Below are positions 1 to 13,900 of a DNA stretch of 64,000 nucleotides, piece after piece. Both the position numbers and the translations under genes were made by a program. The notes under the pieces were generated by a model that was not told the origin of the DNA, did not search any database, and was given only the letters and a program-made list of their open reading frames with translations. Origin of the DNA: Petrosia ficiformis (lineage: Eukaryota; Porifera; Demospongiae; Haplosclerida; Petrosiidae); assembly GCA_947044365.1 (NCBI GenBank), contig OX345636.1, positions 57,143,746 through 57,207,745 on the forward strand. The letters are read 5' to 3'. Positions within the stretch are counted from its first letter, which is position 1. Every line of letters begins with the position of its first letter.

Positions 1-1830
1 CTACAGTCACAGTGGTGACTACTGTCACACTAGACTTTCAATATAGTAATAGTACATTGTAGTCACTGACACCACTATTGTTACTTCTGTGATAATAGTC
101 ACTATTGTCACAAGTCACTATTGTCACAAGTCACTATTGTCACAATAGTCAGTATTGTCACAATAGTCACTATTGTCACAATAATTTAGTACTGTCAGTA
201 TTATCTCAGCATTTTATTGTCAGTTATATGTTTTCAGAGTATTGTGATAATGAACATTATAATATATTAAGTTGTTACAACCCAAGAGAATTCTTGGAAT
301 TAACGTTTTTTCTCCAAGATGATAAATTTGTGTTCCTCTTTGTTGATTGCTTTGAGGTGGATAGGGAAGGCTGCTCACTTTCCTATTTGTTCCTTAGTCA
401 CCAACCATGCTTATCACGTTGCTGATGCAACAATTGTAGGAACCCAAATGGTCAATGGCACAACAACAACTAAGACTAACTACAAGAATTCACCATAGAT
501 ATAGGGATCAAAAACAACCATTCAAAGGGTGACCTTATACACAATGTGTTGATGAATCTCATGAAGTACCTTTGCATGGTTCATTGTCATCCATTGAACA
601 TTGTATTATAAAAAGTAATGTTATTTTCATGTTTATCCATGGTATTGATTATATCCCTGAAACAGTGAGCTGTATTTTCTCATTTATTATTAAGCTGACT
701 AAAACAATATCATCTGTTGGATTTCCTATTTATCAAAGATCTAACACAATCATTAAAAGTGTGTTAGAAAGATTTTGTAAGCATTTCATTATTTAGCAGA
801 AACTCCAACAGAATTAGTTAGAGATCATTAATCTAACCCTATTTACTGAACATGACCATTCATATACTATGTACACCTTTCCTTGTATTTCTTCACATAT
901 CAACAATTTAAATGATTCCATGTTTACTGATACAGTCTAGCTACTTTGTATTCTTATCTTTAAAGCAGTGATTAGTATGATTAGTCAATAATGACATTTG
1001 TAACTACTATCACTGTAGTCACAATTGTGACATTGAGAGTAAAAGGATGGAGTGCCATGTTGAATAATTATAATGATGTATATACTGTAGTACATGTATA
1101 CAGTTGTACATGTGTATATAATATTAACAACGATAATTCTATCGCAACAGTATAGTGAGTATTCTAACTGCATTGTGTGTACATGTATCAGTACTATCAC
1201 TACTGTGTTGTGACTATTATGATATGTCAGCAGTGACTACTGCTACTATTTTGAGTAGTGACTACTGTAAGTATGTAGTGGTTGATACAATGGTGATATC
1301 AATAATGATATATGGTTACTAATATCTAGTGACCACATTACTGTGACATGGCATTGTTCCTTACGTTTATGAATATACATGTAGTGTCTAATGTGACAGT
1401 AGTGACTGTAGTGACAATAGTGATGGTTGTGATAGTAGTAATGAGTACTGTGACCAGTGACATTAGTGACTACTGTGACAGTATTGACTTGTGTGACAGT
1501 AGTCACTATTACATGTAAACTTATGTTCCTATTTTGACTATAGTGACTATTGTGACAGTAGTGTCTACTGTGTGAGTATTCATAACTATGGTCACTACTG
1601 TGACAATAGTGACTATTGTGACAGTAGTGACTACTATGAAATTTGTGTCAGTAGGGTCTATAATGACAATAGTGATATTATTACTATCGTCATTATGGTG
1701 ACAATAGTGACTGTTGTGACAATAGTGACTAATGTGAAAATAGTCGCTATTATAGCAATAGTGATGTTAGTGACTGCTCTTACTATTGTTAGTGACAGTA
1801 GTGACTATTGTGATTATTAATTGACAGAGC
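1..1830. repeat. Self-complementary TGACNNTAGTNAC-type repeat field
   Basis: Two dense stretches (about 1-190 and 1200-1820) consist of variants of GTGACAATAGTGACTATT. GTCAC/GTGAC alternate with short AT spacers in both orientations. Short open frames here (rich in SHYCHNS or DYCDNSD) are translations of the repeat, not genes. The middle part (about 190-1200) is AT-rich sequence with no recognised gene. The repeat could form many small hairpins. Confidence 0.7.
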
Positions 1831-4804
1831 TCCCTGTATTTAATAATTTTCTTAACTATAAATGTAAATGTGTAAGTGATACAAGCGTAATTGTGTATAA
1901 GGAACATGGAAAGTAGGTGTTCAATGTGCGTGTAAGATGAGTTCTCTGGCCATAGGAAAGCATGTTGAAATGCTACATGTATGTTAGTACATGTATATGT
2001 ACATACACAAAACCTCTAGTCACTTCATTTTTGGGAATAATTTCCTTTTGGCGTTTGTCACACATAGATTAATTACTGTTTTTTTTCTTTTTTCATCAAT
2101 ATTACTGAAGTGTTACATGTACACTGTACATGTACATGTATTTAATGAGTTCAGACTTGTTTTAGTACTAAAATGTTGTATTTTACACATCAGCTTTTAT
2201 AAAACCAACATAATGACCAGGGTTGAGGCTGATTACAGAAGTGTGATTACGATTATGATTATGATGACCCAGAAAAGTTTCTGAATAATTATGATTACGA
2301 TTACATACCAAAACTTCAGATTATGATTATGATCATGATTACTGTAGCATGATTACACTATGATTATACTATACCACTGCATTCATTTTCACAAGTGAAG
2401 TGTGTTTGGTGATTGTCTTATTCAAACCAATAATGTCAATTCTTTTCAAAATTGCACCGTATAAACATCAGTTTTTCAAAAAGGGTGGATTAAGTTAAAC
2501 ATTAAGTACAACTACATGTACCTGTGTTTGCATGATTACATTTTATCGTTGGAATGATTACAGTAGTGGTTTAATGAGATTATGATTATGATTATGAATA
2601 CGCCAATTTCAAGTGATATAATTATGATTATCATATAGTAAAAAGTGTAGTCGATTACAATCGATTACGATTATATTCGCAATCGGCCCCAACCCTGAAT
2701 TAATGACTATTCTCACTTTCATTGAACTTGCACACAAGCATAGGGTGTCTTATTATATAGGTCACATTCTCTGGTTATGAATATACATGTGTACATGTAG
2801 AATATACACATGTACATGTATGACTTTAGTGGCATGTCAAATGTGATGTTGGACAAAAGAAAGTAACATCCTACCACACCTAAATGTAGTAACCAGTAAC
2901 CACACACCATTTGGGCTGACCCAACCCCCTGATGCTATTTAATGACAATAGGTATACAGTTTATATTTCATACAATTTTTTACATGATATTCACCAAATA
3001 TTTCATTGTCATTTATAAAAACAGGTTGAATTGGATAATAAAAGGTGTTTAATGACATGTATAGTACATGTACATACAGGAAAGATGTTTATTACAATAT
3101 AGAAGCTGTACTCACTTTATAATATTATACTAATAAGATTATGATACGTAAGTATATTATACAGTTTACCTAAACCAATAATAGAGTGTAATTATAATGG
3201 TTACGTGTACATGTATGTATACTGAATTGTGGTGTTGGACATGTATGTCCTTTCTTTAAGAGTGAATATAATTATAATGATATTCATTGTAACATCAAGT
3301 GTCAGTTGGGTCAGTCCAAAAGGGTGTGGTTACTGGTTACTGCATTTGGGTGTGGTTTGATGTTACTTTCTTTTATTCATCATCCCATTTAACATGCCTC
3401 TAAAGTCATAAATGTATATTCATAACCAGAGAATGTGACCTATATAGTAAGATAAAATTAATAACACTTCAGTAATTGATGACAAAAGACAGCAATTAAT
3501 GTACAAGTATGTGTGACAAACACAAAAAGGAAATTGTTCCCCACAATAAAGGGACTAGAGTTTTTGTGTATGTACATGTACACATATAGTGTATATAACA
3601 TTTCCACGTGCTTTTCTATGACCAGAGAATCCATCCCACATATACATTGGACATTTAATTTCCATTGTCCTTATATATAATTACACGTGTATTACATTCA
3701 TGTATAGTTAAGGAAATTATTAAATTCTGGGAGCTCTGTCAATTGATAATCATTAAATATAATAAGTAGGAAATGTTATTATAATTATAATTTCCAACAC
3801 CACAATATTTATATTATTACTGACTCAACCTCCTGATGTCATATACTTATATATGAATAGATAATAATGTACATGTATAGTGAGAAGAATTCAATATCTG
3901 TGAATATAAAGACATACATGTACCCACATGTTCAAACCATACTCACATACATGAAACACACTCCATTGGTCTTGTGTTCTATACTCAGACTGTGAATATA
4001 ATGACCTTTAATTTCTTTGTGTATGTAAATATTTACCCAAGTCATTATATACATGTAACCATTATAATTACACTCTATTACTGGTTTATGTAAACTGTAT
4101 AATATACTTATGTATCATAATTTTCTAACTATAATTATTAGGGCTGGGAATTGGCTCAGATTCTGAAATCGATTATCACTAACTTCCAATCGATTCATAA
4201 TCGATTAAAATCAGTTGAAGTAATTAGGCCAATTAAGTCAATTAATACAGGAAATGCCTCCCATTTGATGATCAAAAAGGCTTCCTGTCACTTCCATATT
4301 GAACATTATTTGCCATCACATGCTTGAAAAGTATGTCTTCTGGAATAATTAGCATAATTGATATCACAGACTATCAATATCAATTGATTAATCAATTAAT
4401 CGTCCCAGCCCTAATAATTATTATAAAGTGAGTACACAGCTTGTATATTACATGTATGTATATCTATTACAGTAAACCCCTTTTACATGTACATGTACAT
4501 GTATTTCCTTAAACAGCTTTTTATTTTCAAATTCAACTTGTTTTTATAAATGTGATGATTAATATCATGTAACAAATTGTATAAAATCTAAACTGTATAC
4601 CTAGTCAATTCTAAATGATATAAATCAGAGATTTCTACGAGCTTTAACATTACCTACCTGACAAGTTTACAATCATTCACATTTCTGCTTTTCTGACAGT
4701 AATGAAGCTTGATATCAACTTTTTATCCCTTCATTTTGAAACAGTTGATGTTAATGTGTATATGTATATCAGGATAATGTATTAATACTCCACTCTCTAT
4801 ACAG
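1830..4804. repeat. Nested inverted repeats upstream of first visible exon
   Basis: Long imperfect inverted copies are visible: about 2770-2930 against 3290-3440, 1830-2120 against 3475-3740, and 2990-3200 against 4000-4130 and 4440-4570. Stretches of (GATTAT/GATTAC)n occur at about 2235-2345 and 2575-2680. A hAT-like MITE lies at 4139-4413. No coding exon or promoter is recognised, although the true 5' end of the gene may lie in or before this region. Confidence 0.65.
4139..4413. mobile_element. hAT-like MITE, family 1 copy 1 (TIR TAGGGCTGGG)
   Basis: The 275-bp element has ends TAGGGCTGGG and CCCAGCCCTA. It is flanked by perfect 8-bp target duplications ATAATTAT (4131-4138 and 4414-4421). 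An 8-bp duplication and a TAG/CAG-start TIR are the hAT signature. Two further family members lie at 14510 and 18016. Confidence 0.85.
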
Positions 4805-4909
4805 AATAACCGGATCTATTTGGCCATTAAGTATTCTGATGATGAGGAAGTGGAATCACTGATTAATGATTCCAAAACAGATATAAAATGGACTAACGAA
4901 GCTTATTAT
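4805..4909 (+). CDS. Ankyrin exon 1 (N-terminal capping-like repeat)
   Basis: This is a 35-codon exon between acceptor CTATACAG and donor GTAAGT, phase 0 at both ends. It encodes a degenerate ankyrin-like repeat ([17 protein letters not shown], then a hydrophilic tail ending TNEAYY). The LA-I-x(8)-V-x-LI spacing fits the two helices of an ankyrin repeat, but the TPLH turn is absent, as is usual in N-terminal caps. It is the first exon I can recognise. No in-frame start codon or promoter could be tied to it, so the gene is 5' incomplete here. Confidence 0.7.
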
Positions 4910-7900
4910 GTAAGTGTCATCCTATAAATTAATAATTAAAATATCATTTTTTATGATGTTTAATTATAATATTTAATAGTTATTATGATTTAATAATTAT
5001 TATTGAATATCCATTCTATTATGATGGTATATACTAGATATTATTATGAAATGTTATTTGTGGTAATATGATTGTGGATATACTGACAAGGAATATTTCA
5101 TTATTGTGAACATTGTCTTCATTATTCATGTAAATGTCTTATGAAGTTCCTTAACAATGTTTAATATTACTATTTTCGTTTCTCCCTTCCTATGATTGGT
5201 TCCATGATCAATGGTATAGACAGGAAGTTATTGTTCGGTGAGGGGGAGAGGGGCTTACAAAAGGAAATAGGCATACATAGTGTACTGTACTGCAATTTTT
5301 AGCTTATTAGTTATTCATGAGGGCATGCTTTTCACTACAAGCTGGTAAAATAATCCATGTACAATAATTATAATCTATTGAATTACGACACAAACAAACC
5401 AAATCAACATTATAATTGATGTACATGTATGTTATTATAAGAATTCAGTGTTTGGCAAAATGTTCATTTTAAATTAATTTATTAACCTCATAGTCTACTG
5501 TTTCAACTACTTGTAATTGTTTAGGTCAAATATATGATATAATCTAGTATTTATTCATACACACATTACCTTTATTGTCTCACTAACATAAACACATACA
5601 CTCACAGGGGTGGATACAGGATTTATTGTATTGTGGGTTTGATTCATAAAGGGCGTGGTAAATTAATTAACGAAAGAAAAAGGTCCTCTAACATCGATTT
5701 CTGGAAGATGCGCCTCAAATGTTGTTAAATGAAAGCCTTCAAAATGTCTTCTACTGGAATTCTCTCCTAGTAATGCATAGCTATCACAGCCATGTCTGAA
5801 AAGTGTTCTTCTGTGAATGAGGATCGTGTGTAAGTCTTTCAAAGTTCAAATGTTTGGGGGGGTTGCAACCCCACAAACCTCCCCCCCCCCCTAAATCCGC
5901 CCTTGACTCATACAAACATGTATTTACAAACATACATACTCACACAAACATAATTCACACAAATATATACATACACATTGTCTATTCCTTTAATGATATA
6001 AAGTACCAATATACAATGTATCCATAGAGGTGTTAGGATTGGGTTTAACAAAATTTCCTGTACACTGGCTACCTAAATTACATAAAAATCCTTACGGAAA
6101 GAGATTTATTGCTGCTTCACATAAGTGTACCACTAAGGCATTATCTAAACTTCTTACCACATGTCTTACTACTATAACTACTCATTTTAAAGAATATTGC
6201 CATGGCATTTATAATAATACCGGTGTTAACAGTTTTTGGATAATTAATAATTCACAACAGGTCCTTGATAAACTTCACACAATTAATGACTTTTCTAATG
6301 CAAAAAAATTTGATAGCTTTGATTTTTCTACACTGTATACTAGTATTCCACATATCTCTTTAAAATTGGCACTTACGGCTCTCATACAGGAAGCATATAG
6401 AGTTAGAAATTGCATATACCTAGTTGTAAATACGTTTTGGTAAAGCATATTGGTCAGACATACATGTACCATCTAAATCTAGTTGTAGCAAAAATATTAA
6501 AGAGGATAAACTGATAGAAATGCTGGAATTCCTGATAGATAACATTTACATTAAAGTAGGTAAAGAAATATTTAGGCAGCAAGTAGGAATTCCGATGGGT
6601 ACTGATTGTGCTCCTTTTTTAGCTAATTTATTTTTATTCTATTATGAATATAACTATATGAAAGATCTTATCAAACGTAATATACACTTAGCTAAACAGT
6701 TTCCTTACACTACCAGATATATTGATGATCTTTTAACATTAAATAATAATAGATTTACAAAAGTTATTCCTAACATATATCCTCCTGAGTTAGAACTCAA
6801 AAGAACTACTGAGAGTCCCACTATGCTATCCTATTTAGATATATTAATTATAATAGAAAATGAGAAATATCACACTACCATTTTTGATAAAAGAGACAAT
6901 TTTGGTTTTAATATAGTTAACTTTCCACATTTATGCAGTAATATTCCCACTAAACCTGCTTATGAAGTGTATATTTCACAATTAATTAGAATTGGTAGGA
7001 TATGTGATTCCTTTAAAGATTTTGCACACAGACACTATAAGTTAACTAGTCATTTAATACAACAAGGTTTCTGGTATACTAAGCTATGTTTTACATTTAA
7101 AAGGTTTACAAAATACATGCACCTATTTTTTCTAAATTTAAATGTAATGTACGCAAGCATATAGAGGAAGGTATTTACCTGCCGGTTAATGTAAGACTGA
7201 ACAACTAGAAATGTGACTATTAGTTGTGCTAGACATTGATTAGTACTTATTAGTGCTTTTTCACAATTATAATCAGTACTAATCAGTACTTCTTTTGTGT
7301 GTTGCATGGGTAGACAGTGATGGCCAGCTGTTTTTGTAAGAGCGGGTGCTTAGCTTAGTGTGCCATTGTGGCAGTTCCTTTTCTAAGCCATTGTGGCTGC
7401 TTATTTTCTAAGCCATTGTGGCTGATTATTATAATATATATATATATATTTTTTTTAAGCCATAATAGCTGCTCTAATGTTTAATGAAGCCATTGTGGCT
7501 GCTTGTTTGTTTGTTGTGTGTGTGTTTGTTTGCACCTTTTGCTAGCATGCTAGACACATGAATTTTCATGTAATTAATTAATGACTTACAGGGAAATCAC
7601 TCACACATGTAGCCCCTCCCACTATTTAACTACTATACTATACTATTACTATTGTATCACTAACCTGTGTAAAGTAATTAATTATAAAGCATAGTTATGT
7701 GTTGTATTTTATAACTATTTCTGTTACAATTAGTGATATACTGAATCAGTATTTAATATGTTATGTTGTTTGGATACCATGGTATAGGTAAATATAGGTA
7801 TAGGCAAGTAGTATAGGGGCGGATACAGATACTTTACAGACCAAGTTTTGAAACTTTATAGTACTATTTTACTGTTTTAGAAAAAGACTGATACAACAGT

Positions 7901-10900
7901 CAGAATCATATATTTTAAGCTATTTCCATCTTTTCTAGTAATTTGTGAGTTTCATTTCAAACAGAAATGGCTATATAGAGCAGTGCTAAAAATTAGTGAT
8001 GCACATGAACATAAACTAGAAAAAGCAGTGAACACATACATTGTGTACATACATGTAGGAATAGGTATAGGTATAGGCAGTTTTAGTTGCCTATAATATC
8101 TGTATCTGAATTACAGGCAAAACCTAGTATAGGTACAACACTAGTACATGTATGTACATGTGTATGTATACATGTACATGAATGATCAATGTTCATATCT
8201 CCATATAGCCCCAGGTCATACATGTATAATATCATTAATCATTGAATGTGTATATACATGATAACACATACAGGTCAGTGATTTGTACTGTGGAAGCCAT
8301 ATAGAGTTATGTGATCACCTTGTGGGATACTATGATATCTAAGATCAACAATTTCTTTGGTGTGTACGTGTATTCCCCAGACTCCCCTAGTAATTGGTAC
8401 ATGGTTTTTTCTGTTGTGATATTCAAATATACAGATGTATCAATAAAAACTGATATAATAATCTACATTGTAGTTACTTCTCTCAGAGATTGATTATCAG
8501 TCAATCATGATATGACACATGCTGATCATATACATATACACACACTTAGTTCAAGAAGCAAGATTTGAGTGTATTTTGGTTTTAAAAGATGAGAAAGCTG
8601 GTTAGGTACATTGTAGTTGATGATATAATGTGTTGTATATGTGTTTATCATTGTGTTATGAGCTTCAAAACACACAACATAATTACATTGTTGATCATAT
8701 TGCAGTATGGATGGGCTTTGATTCAGTGATACTATACCTGTATCAATTGTATTGAAATGATTCAAAAAATCATGGAAATTTCAGTAGCGATATTCAATCC
8801 ATAAAAACTTGTATTGCAACAGGTCTAGTTTTCATGCACAATATACACTGTTAAAATGTACTCTCCACTTTTCATTCACTTCCTACCATCCTGAATTATA
8901 GTTATATTTCATTTACACTTGTATCTACATCAATACATTACCTATACTCTTATACAACTATAACAAGAAGTTGAGTTAACTGATTCTTATAGTTACAAAC
9001 AAGAGAAACTGATGTTGTATAAACAGTCCATAGAATTTGAGCTCAACTACACATTTAATAATCATAAACATTTACCTCACCATACAAATATTTTATTATC
9101 ATAATGTATTTTGTTAATTATTCTAGCTCCTTTTTGTTTATGCCAAAATTCTACTCAGAACACAGTTAGCATCCATTTCATTATGATTTCATATTCTGTA
9201 TTCTGACTTGAGCACTATAAGTAATTGTGTATAGTAATTAAGACTATAATTATCTGTAATTATAATTAGTAATTATAGTAATCATTATGATAATATAAAG
9301 ATTGTATGTAAAATACTTTTATTCATAAATAAAATTAATGCATAATCAGTAAATTCAAGAATCATTAATGTCCAGCTTTGCCAACAAAGTCTTATGAATA
9401 TCGTTATGTGGTTGATTTGGGTATATATCAAAGTCTTTGATGGCAATCCTGGACAGAATTGAGCAAACAGATTATATGTAACTTCTGAACATACTACATA
9501 ACACGATTTAAAACTATATCAATGCATAGAAACCCACAACTACCAATGTAGCAAACTTTGAAAACGTGCATATTTAATAAGTGAACATTGAAATTGTTTG
9601 TTTGATACTTAGCAACTATTTAACATACACTTGTCCCTAGGGAACGTATTCAACGTAGCAGTCTAGCAGAAGCCAACAACAAAAGAAACGTTAACGTTGG
9701 GAAAACGTGTGTAGATACTATAAAAAACGAAATTTTAAAATTATACAGTTTGAACAGCGTTTCTATGGCGTTTTATCGTAGTACAGTTTGTACTACGGTC
9801 GTAGTACAAAGACGAAACATGAACTTATTTTTGTTGTCTACTGTATATTCATTATTATTGATAATATCTAAATGATGAAGTATATGTGTCTATGTGTGTA
9901 TAAAATACTTGTTTGTCTAATTGAACCACTTTCCTGATTCATAAATAGTGAAGTCAAGTATGGATATGACATGATTTTATTATACACATGTGATAAGTAT
10001 TTGTATATGTATAGTATCAATTGATATTATTATGAATAACATTTACCAGTGAAACTATTAATTATTACTAGTTTGTATAGTGTTTATTACATGTACATGT
10101 ATTGTTGTTATTTCATTATGCAGAAATGGAGTTTACTGCATCAAGCAGCTTATTGTAATAAAGTCAGTATAGTAGACCTGATTATAAAACTTGGATGTGA
10201 CGTGAACATAAAGGATCGTGTAAGTGATTATATATTAATTGTTATACACATGTAATATAATGGTTATAATATACAATTGAATACAATCATTAAGGTTACG
10301 GTACATATATACCAAAATCTGATCGTATTTATTTAAATGTAATATTAGAATAATATTTCAACTGACCAATGGCTGATGCTAGCACTATATACATGTAGTT
10401 ATAAATCAAAAATAAGTTCATCCAATACATATTTTGATGTGATCTCCAGGTAAATATTTTCTATAAAGCTATAGCTACATGTAGGCCATCATGTGACATT
10501 TTTATTTTGCTAAACATTCAAGAGAAGCAGCAAATCATGATTATTCATGATTTGTATCTCGTAACCTTAATGACAAAAGTTTCCAAACAAACTTTAACTA
10601 TTAATTCGGTCAGTCAATCAGTTCACAAACTTAAAACTAATATTAAACTTTATGGTTTCATTTGTTACTTGAAAGTTTATAAAAATAATGTATACATGTT
10701 ATTACAGGATTTCCGTAAATTAGTCTCCTCTCCAGACTCCATAGTGCAAAATAGTCTGGTAATTTTGGCCAACATTCCTGACACATGTAGTGACATAGCC
10801 AATCAGATCCCTCAGTTTATTAATTGATTACATGACTTTTTTTTTAATTCAAAAATGTCATATTAAAACCTGTAATAAACAAATCTGTAACAAAGGTTGT

Positions 10901-13900
10901 GAAGCATCCCAGATACCAGCCTTCTACTATCATCTGGAGAGTATGATTTAATTCAAGTAACAAACTTGTAGATTCAAATATTTGTTAAGTACAAGTAGGT
11001 TGAGTTAATCATGTGACAGTCACCCGATTAGGACATCGTTGTGCCAACCATTGTGGAATGTTTTGTTCTACAGTGGGAATGGCAATCTGGGAATGTCACT
11101 ATCTGTAAATAGTGTCATACTATAAGAGTGCTGTAACATTTTGGGGGGAGCCTGATAGCAAATTGTTCAGATAATTTCTGAGTATGCTGCTAAATAGAAT
11201 ACATGTATGTGGTATTATGTACGACATATACACATGTACATGTACATATAGAAGGATTTCAGTACCAACTCCCTAGTGTGGGAGTCACTCGTGCTTACCC
11301 CAATTATTAGATAGTATTTATACTTGTAACCCCATCATGACAACAGTTACAAGTATTACTAAACACATGTATTATAAACATGTATATTAGTGATCATATG
11401 ATTATATGTATAGTAAACTAGTAGTTGATATAATCTCACAAGTTAATAGATTGTCTTGTACTGATATAATCAGCTTTTTCCTTCTTTATGCAGTACTTGT
11501 ACATGTAGTTTATAAAGTGTCAAATATAATGTCAATTGAAATGTATTGTAGCCATTTATTCCAGGCTATCCGTTTTTAATTTCGTAAAACATTATTGGTT
11601 ACAATTGTGGTTATACAATCTACACCCACTTGATTTGAAAGTGTTATGATGGACAATGTTTCTTTTGTATCTGGTTCTTGTATATGAGCTTATCAAAAAC
11701 ACTGATGTTCAATATATTGTATTATCAGTACCTGACATTATTAAGTTCACATACTATCACAGTGTACTTTGTGAGTGAAGTACACTGTACTTCAAATGTA
11801 CTACACCATATTTCACATAAGTACTATGCTATCACATACAAATGTAATGGGAATTAACACACAACTATGATTACAGTACAATGTAGTACAACTATATATT
11901 ATTATACTAATTAGGAGTGCAGTTGACTATCACCTTATTAAAGTGTAGCTCCCATCATAGTATGTAAACTTAATTAAGTCAGGTACTACATGTACATGTA
12001 TACATGTTGATATTATAATACCTCTAGTATACATGTATGTACATGTACATGTGGTATGTATAATACATGTATGTACATGTACATAAAAATGATGTTCACG
12101 TGCATTGTACATGTAGTATGTTACATGTACATGTATTATACATTTACATGTACATACTTGTACGTGTACTGTAATTAATACACATATACATGTGTACATA
12201 CTATAGTATGTACATGTACGTATACTGTACATGTACTTCTTCACTATAATTATTACACCTACATGTACATACATGTACAATAATACATGTTAATACTATA
12301 CATCATCTTCATACTATAGTTCATATTAGATGTACATGTATATATACTATGGTACTTCTACATGTACATGTACAACTACAGTAATGTTATAATACAGTAT
12401 ATAATCTGTACTCAAAATTAAATGTGGGAAAACATTGGCCACACCCACCATTAATTAATTAAACACTAATGCAAAATCTACAGACTCAGAGAATTCTAAA
12501 ACTTTCATAAATGCTTTTGAAACATTTCTAAGATGTTCATGCATGTACTATTACTTGACTGTCTATTACTATCCCATGTCTGAGTTCACCTAACTACATG
12601 TTACATGCCTTGCTTTGGCAACAAAATTAAATACCACTTCCTCATAACAACCGTACATAAGTATATATAGCTAGAGTAAAGGCAAAACACAAAGAAGCAA
12701 TACTTAGATGTATGCATGTATGGTTGTTATATGGAAGTGGAATTTAATTTTGTTCCCAAAGCAAGGCACCATCCCAATCTTGTTCCTGTGCTTTTTTGGT
12801 TTATATATAATTTGATTATTATCAGTGTTTTTGAAAAGGCACCATTGACCCAAAGAGCTTCTTAATTATTTAGCACTGCAGAGTTCTCTCTTTGGGCCCA
12901 CATGGTGCAGTTAATTATGATTACATTGTCACTAACAGCTATGTTAACTGGCTCAAGATGTTTCCAATGGCATAACACTCTAACCATTGTTGAGCCAATT
13001 TGGCACAAGCTTCAAACTTATCAAACCCTCTAATCCCCACATACTTTTAAAAAATGTTTTTATTATATAATCACAGTATAATAATTATTATTATTGTCAA
13101 GTATTGTCTCAATTATTTTCTTATCAGTTCTGCACTGTGAGTGCATTCATTAAAATAGTAAGACCCTTAATTAATCCTTAGACAACTGTTGTTGAATATA
13201 GGAAACATTTGGTACCATATTGCATTTATGATCATGATATAGCATTCCAAGTGTCATGTTTGTCCTCAGTAGCAAGTCCTTATTAAATTAGAGAAAATCA
13301 TGATAACTATTTGAGCTGAAAATGGACTGACAAGGATTTTGAATGGATATCTCCATTTGTTCAGCATTCATAAGGGCAGCACCACATTGATACTTAGGTT
13401 TTCATGCATTTGAGAGGGTAGGTAGAATATTTGTATTTATACATGTATCTTCTTGAATGAACGTATGTACATGTACATGTATATACATGTACATGTAGAT
13501 GGTGTCAGGCTGTTAGCACCATCAAGATAGGAGACAAAATGACGGATGTAATACATTAAATATCCTCTATCCATTTTAGTATATTGTACATGTCAGTACA
13601 ATGTCTCCATAAGTTACATGTACTGTACAACCTCTTAGAAGCAGTGCACAGGGTAAATTTGAAAATATTTTCAGTCACTATTGATTTCATAGGCATAGCC
13701 AGACCTTTAGGATTGGGTGGGCCTGGTAAAGCATACACTGTAGATCGGCACGCAAAGCATGCCAAAACATTTTAGCGTTAATAAATTCATGATAAGCGTG
13801 GTCTACCATTCGTGGCCAGGCAGACAAGTTGAGTTGGAGCTAGTTCAATTGACCCTAGCTGAATCTGCCATTGCATGCTGGTTCCATCATCTTTAATACA

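Noticed and set aside
11930..12280. Open frame rich in [12 protein letters not shown] on the - strand (also at 20137-20517 and 32324-32557)
   Set aside because: It is a translation of TACATGTA hexamers.
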